From: Deltaproteobacteria bacterium UBA2385
GTDB taxonomy: Bacteria; Myxococcota_A; UBA796; UBA2385
DNA: 7,058 nucleotides
Reading direction: 5' to 3'
Assembly (NCBI GenBank): GCA_002343455.1
Contig: DDSR01000350.1
Location: 1 to 7,058, forward strand
The position numbers and the translations under genes are program-made. Shown piece after piece: positions 6,893-7,058 of the stretch. The notes under the pieces are model-generated. The model was not told the DNA's origin. It worked only from the letters and a program-made list of their open reading frames with translations, and searched no databases. Position 1 is the stretch's first letter, and every line of letters begins with the position of its first letter.

Positions 6893-6897
6893 GCGGC

Positions 6898-7058
6898 TCA
6901 GCCCTTCGGCTTGGGGCTGCGCGGGGCCCGGGGTCGGGGGGCGCGAGGGGGGGCCGGCTCGGCCACGGCTGGGGCGCGCTGGGCGGCGATGGCCTTGTCG
7001 ACCGCGACCTGGACCGACTGCTCGATCAGCGCCGGGAGGCGGGCGTCGATCACCGCCT
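6898..7058 (-). CDS. C-terminal end of an unidentified protein with a basic Ala/Pro/Arg/Lys tail (partial)
   Basis: An open minus-strand frame enters at the window edge and ends at TGA (6900-6898). The 52 visible codons encode a probably helical stretch rich in Ala, Val, Gln and Asp (LPALIEQSVQVAVDKAI), then a low-complexity tail ending PRAPRPRAPRSPKPKG. Such basic Pro/Ala/Lys/Arg tails are found on many high-GC bacterial proteins, including nucleic-acid-binding and phasin-like ones, but I cannot name this one. The stop codon is only 5 bases from that of the converging protease gene, which supports a real, tightly packed gene end. The start and most of the protein lie outside the window. Confidence 0.6.
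   Translation of the reverse strand, partial: AVIDARLPALIEQSVQVAVDKAIAAQRAPAVAEPAPPRAPRPRAPRSPKPKG

Noticed and set aside
6899..6919. Short CAGCCC/GGGCTG stem near the end of the partial minus-strand gene as a terminator
   Set aside because: It has only six base pairs with a 9-base loop, lies inside coding sequence and has no T run. Such stems are expected by chance in GC-rich DNA.

Overview
The window looks like a high-GC myxobacterial (Myxococcota-type) chromosome segment. Four things support this: very strong G/C at third codon positions, long Asp/Gly/Ala linkers in secreted proteins, thrombospondin type 3 (TSP3) calcium-binding repeats, and a hydrophobic segment of MYXO-CTERM form (Cys, transmembrane helix, Arg cluster). 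The genus cannot be read from the sequence alone. I see no RNA gene, mobile element, CRISPR array or origin, and no gene-free stretch longer than about 120 bases.

Layout. On the plus strand, 106-1596 encodes a secreted, probably lipid-anchored protein with three units resembling pre-peptidase C-terminal (PPC) beta-sandwich domains. It converges on a 1125-residue envelope protein on the minus strand (5047-1670); two perfect stem-loops lie between them. The large protein is mosaic: signal peptide, beta-rich N-terminal domain, about twelve TSP3 repeats, an internal MYXO-CTERM-like segment, a second signal-peptide-like segment, an outer-membrane barrel-like region, two carboxypeptidase-regulatory-like modules and a C-terminal OmpA peptidoglycan-binding domain. 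Upstream of it is a compact divergent regulatory region of about 120 bases with nested palindromes. On the other side, on the plus strand, are a LarE-type sulfur transferase (5169-6035) and a CPBP-family intramembrane protease (6098-6892), which probably form an operon. The window closes with the C-terminal end of a minus-strand gene (from 6898) that has an Ala/Pro/Arg/Lys tail.

How the genes may work together. The point of most interest is the middle of the large envelope protein. A MYXO-CTERM-like sorting signal, normally the last thing in a protein, is followed in the same reading frame by a new signal peptide with an AHA|QQ cleavage site and a complete OmpA-type protein. The CPBP family, to which the proposed myxosortases that process MYXO-CTERM signals belong, is represented two genes away. 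The inference is that one translation product is split at the membrane into a surface TSP3 protein and an outer-membrane/peptidoglycan anchor protein, possibly with help from the nearby protease. The sequence shows the signals and the proximity. The cleavage and the enzyme-substrate pairing are hypotheses.
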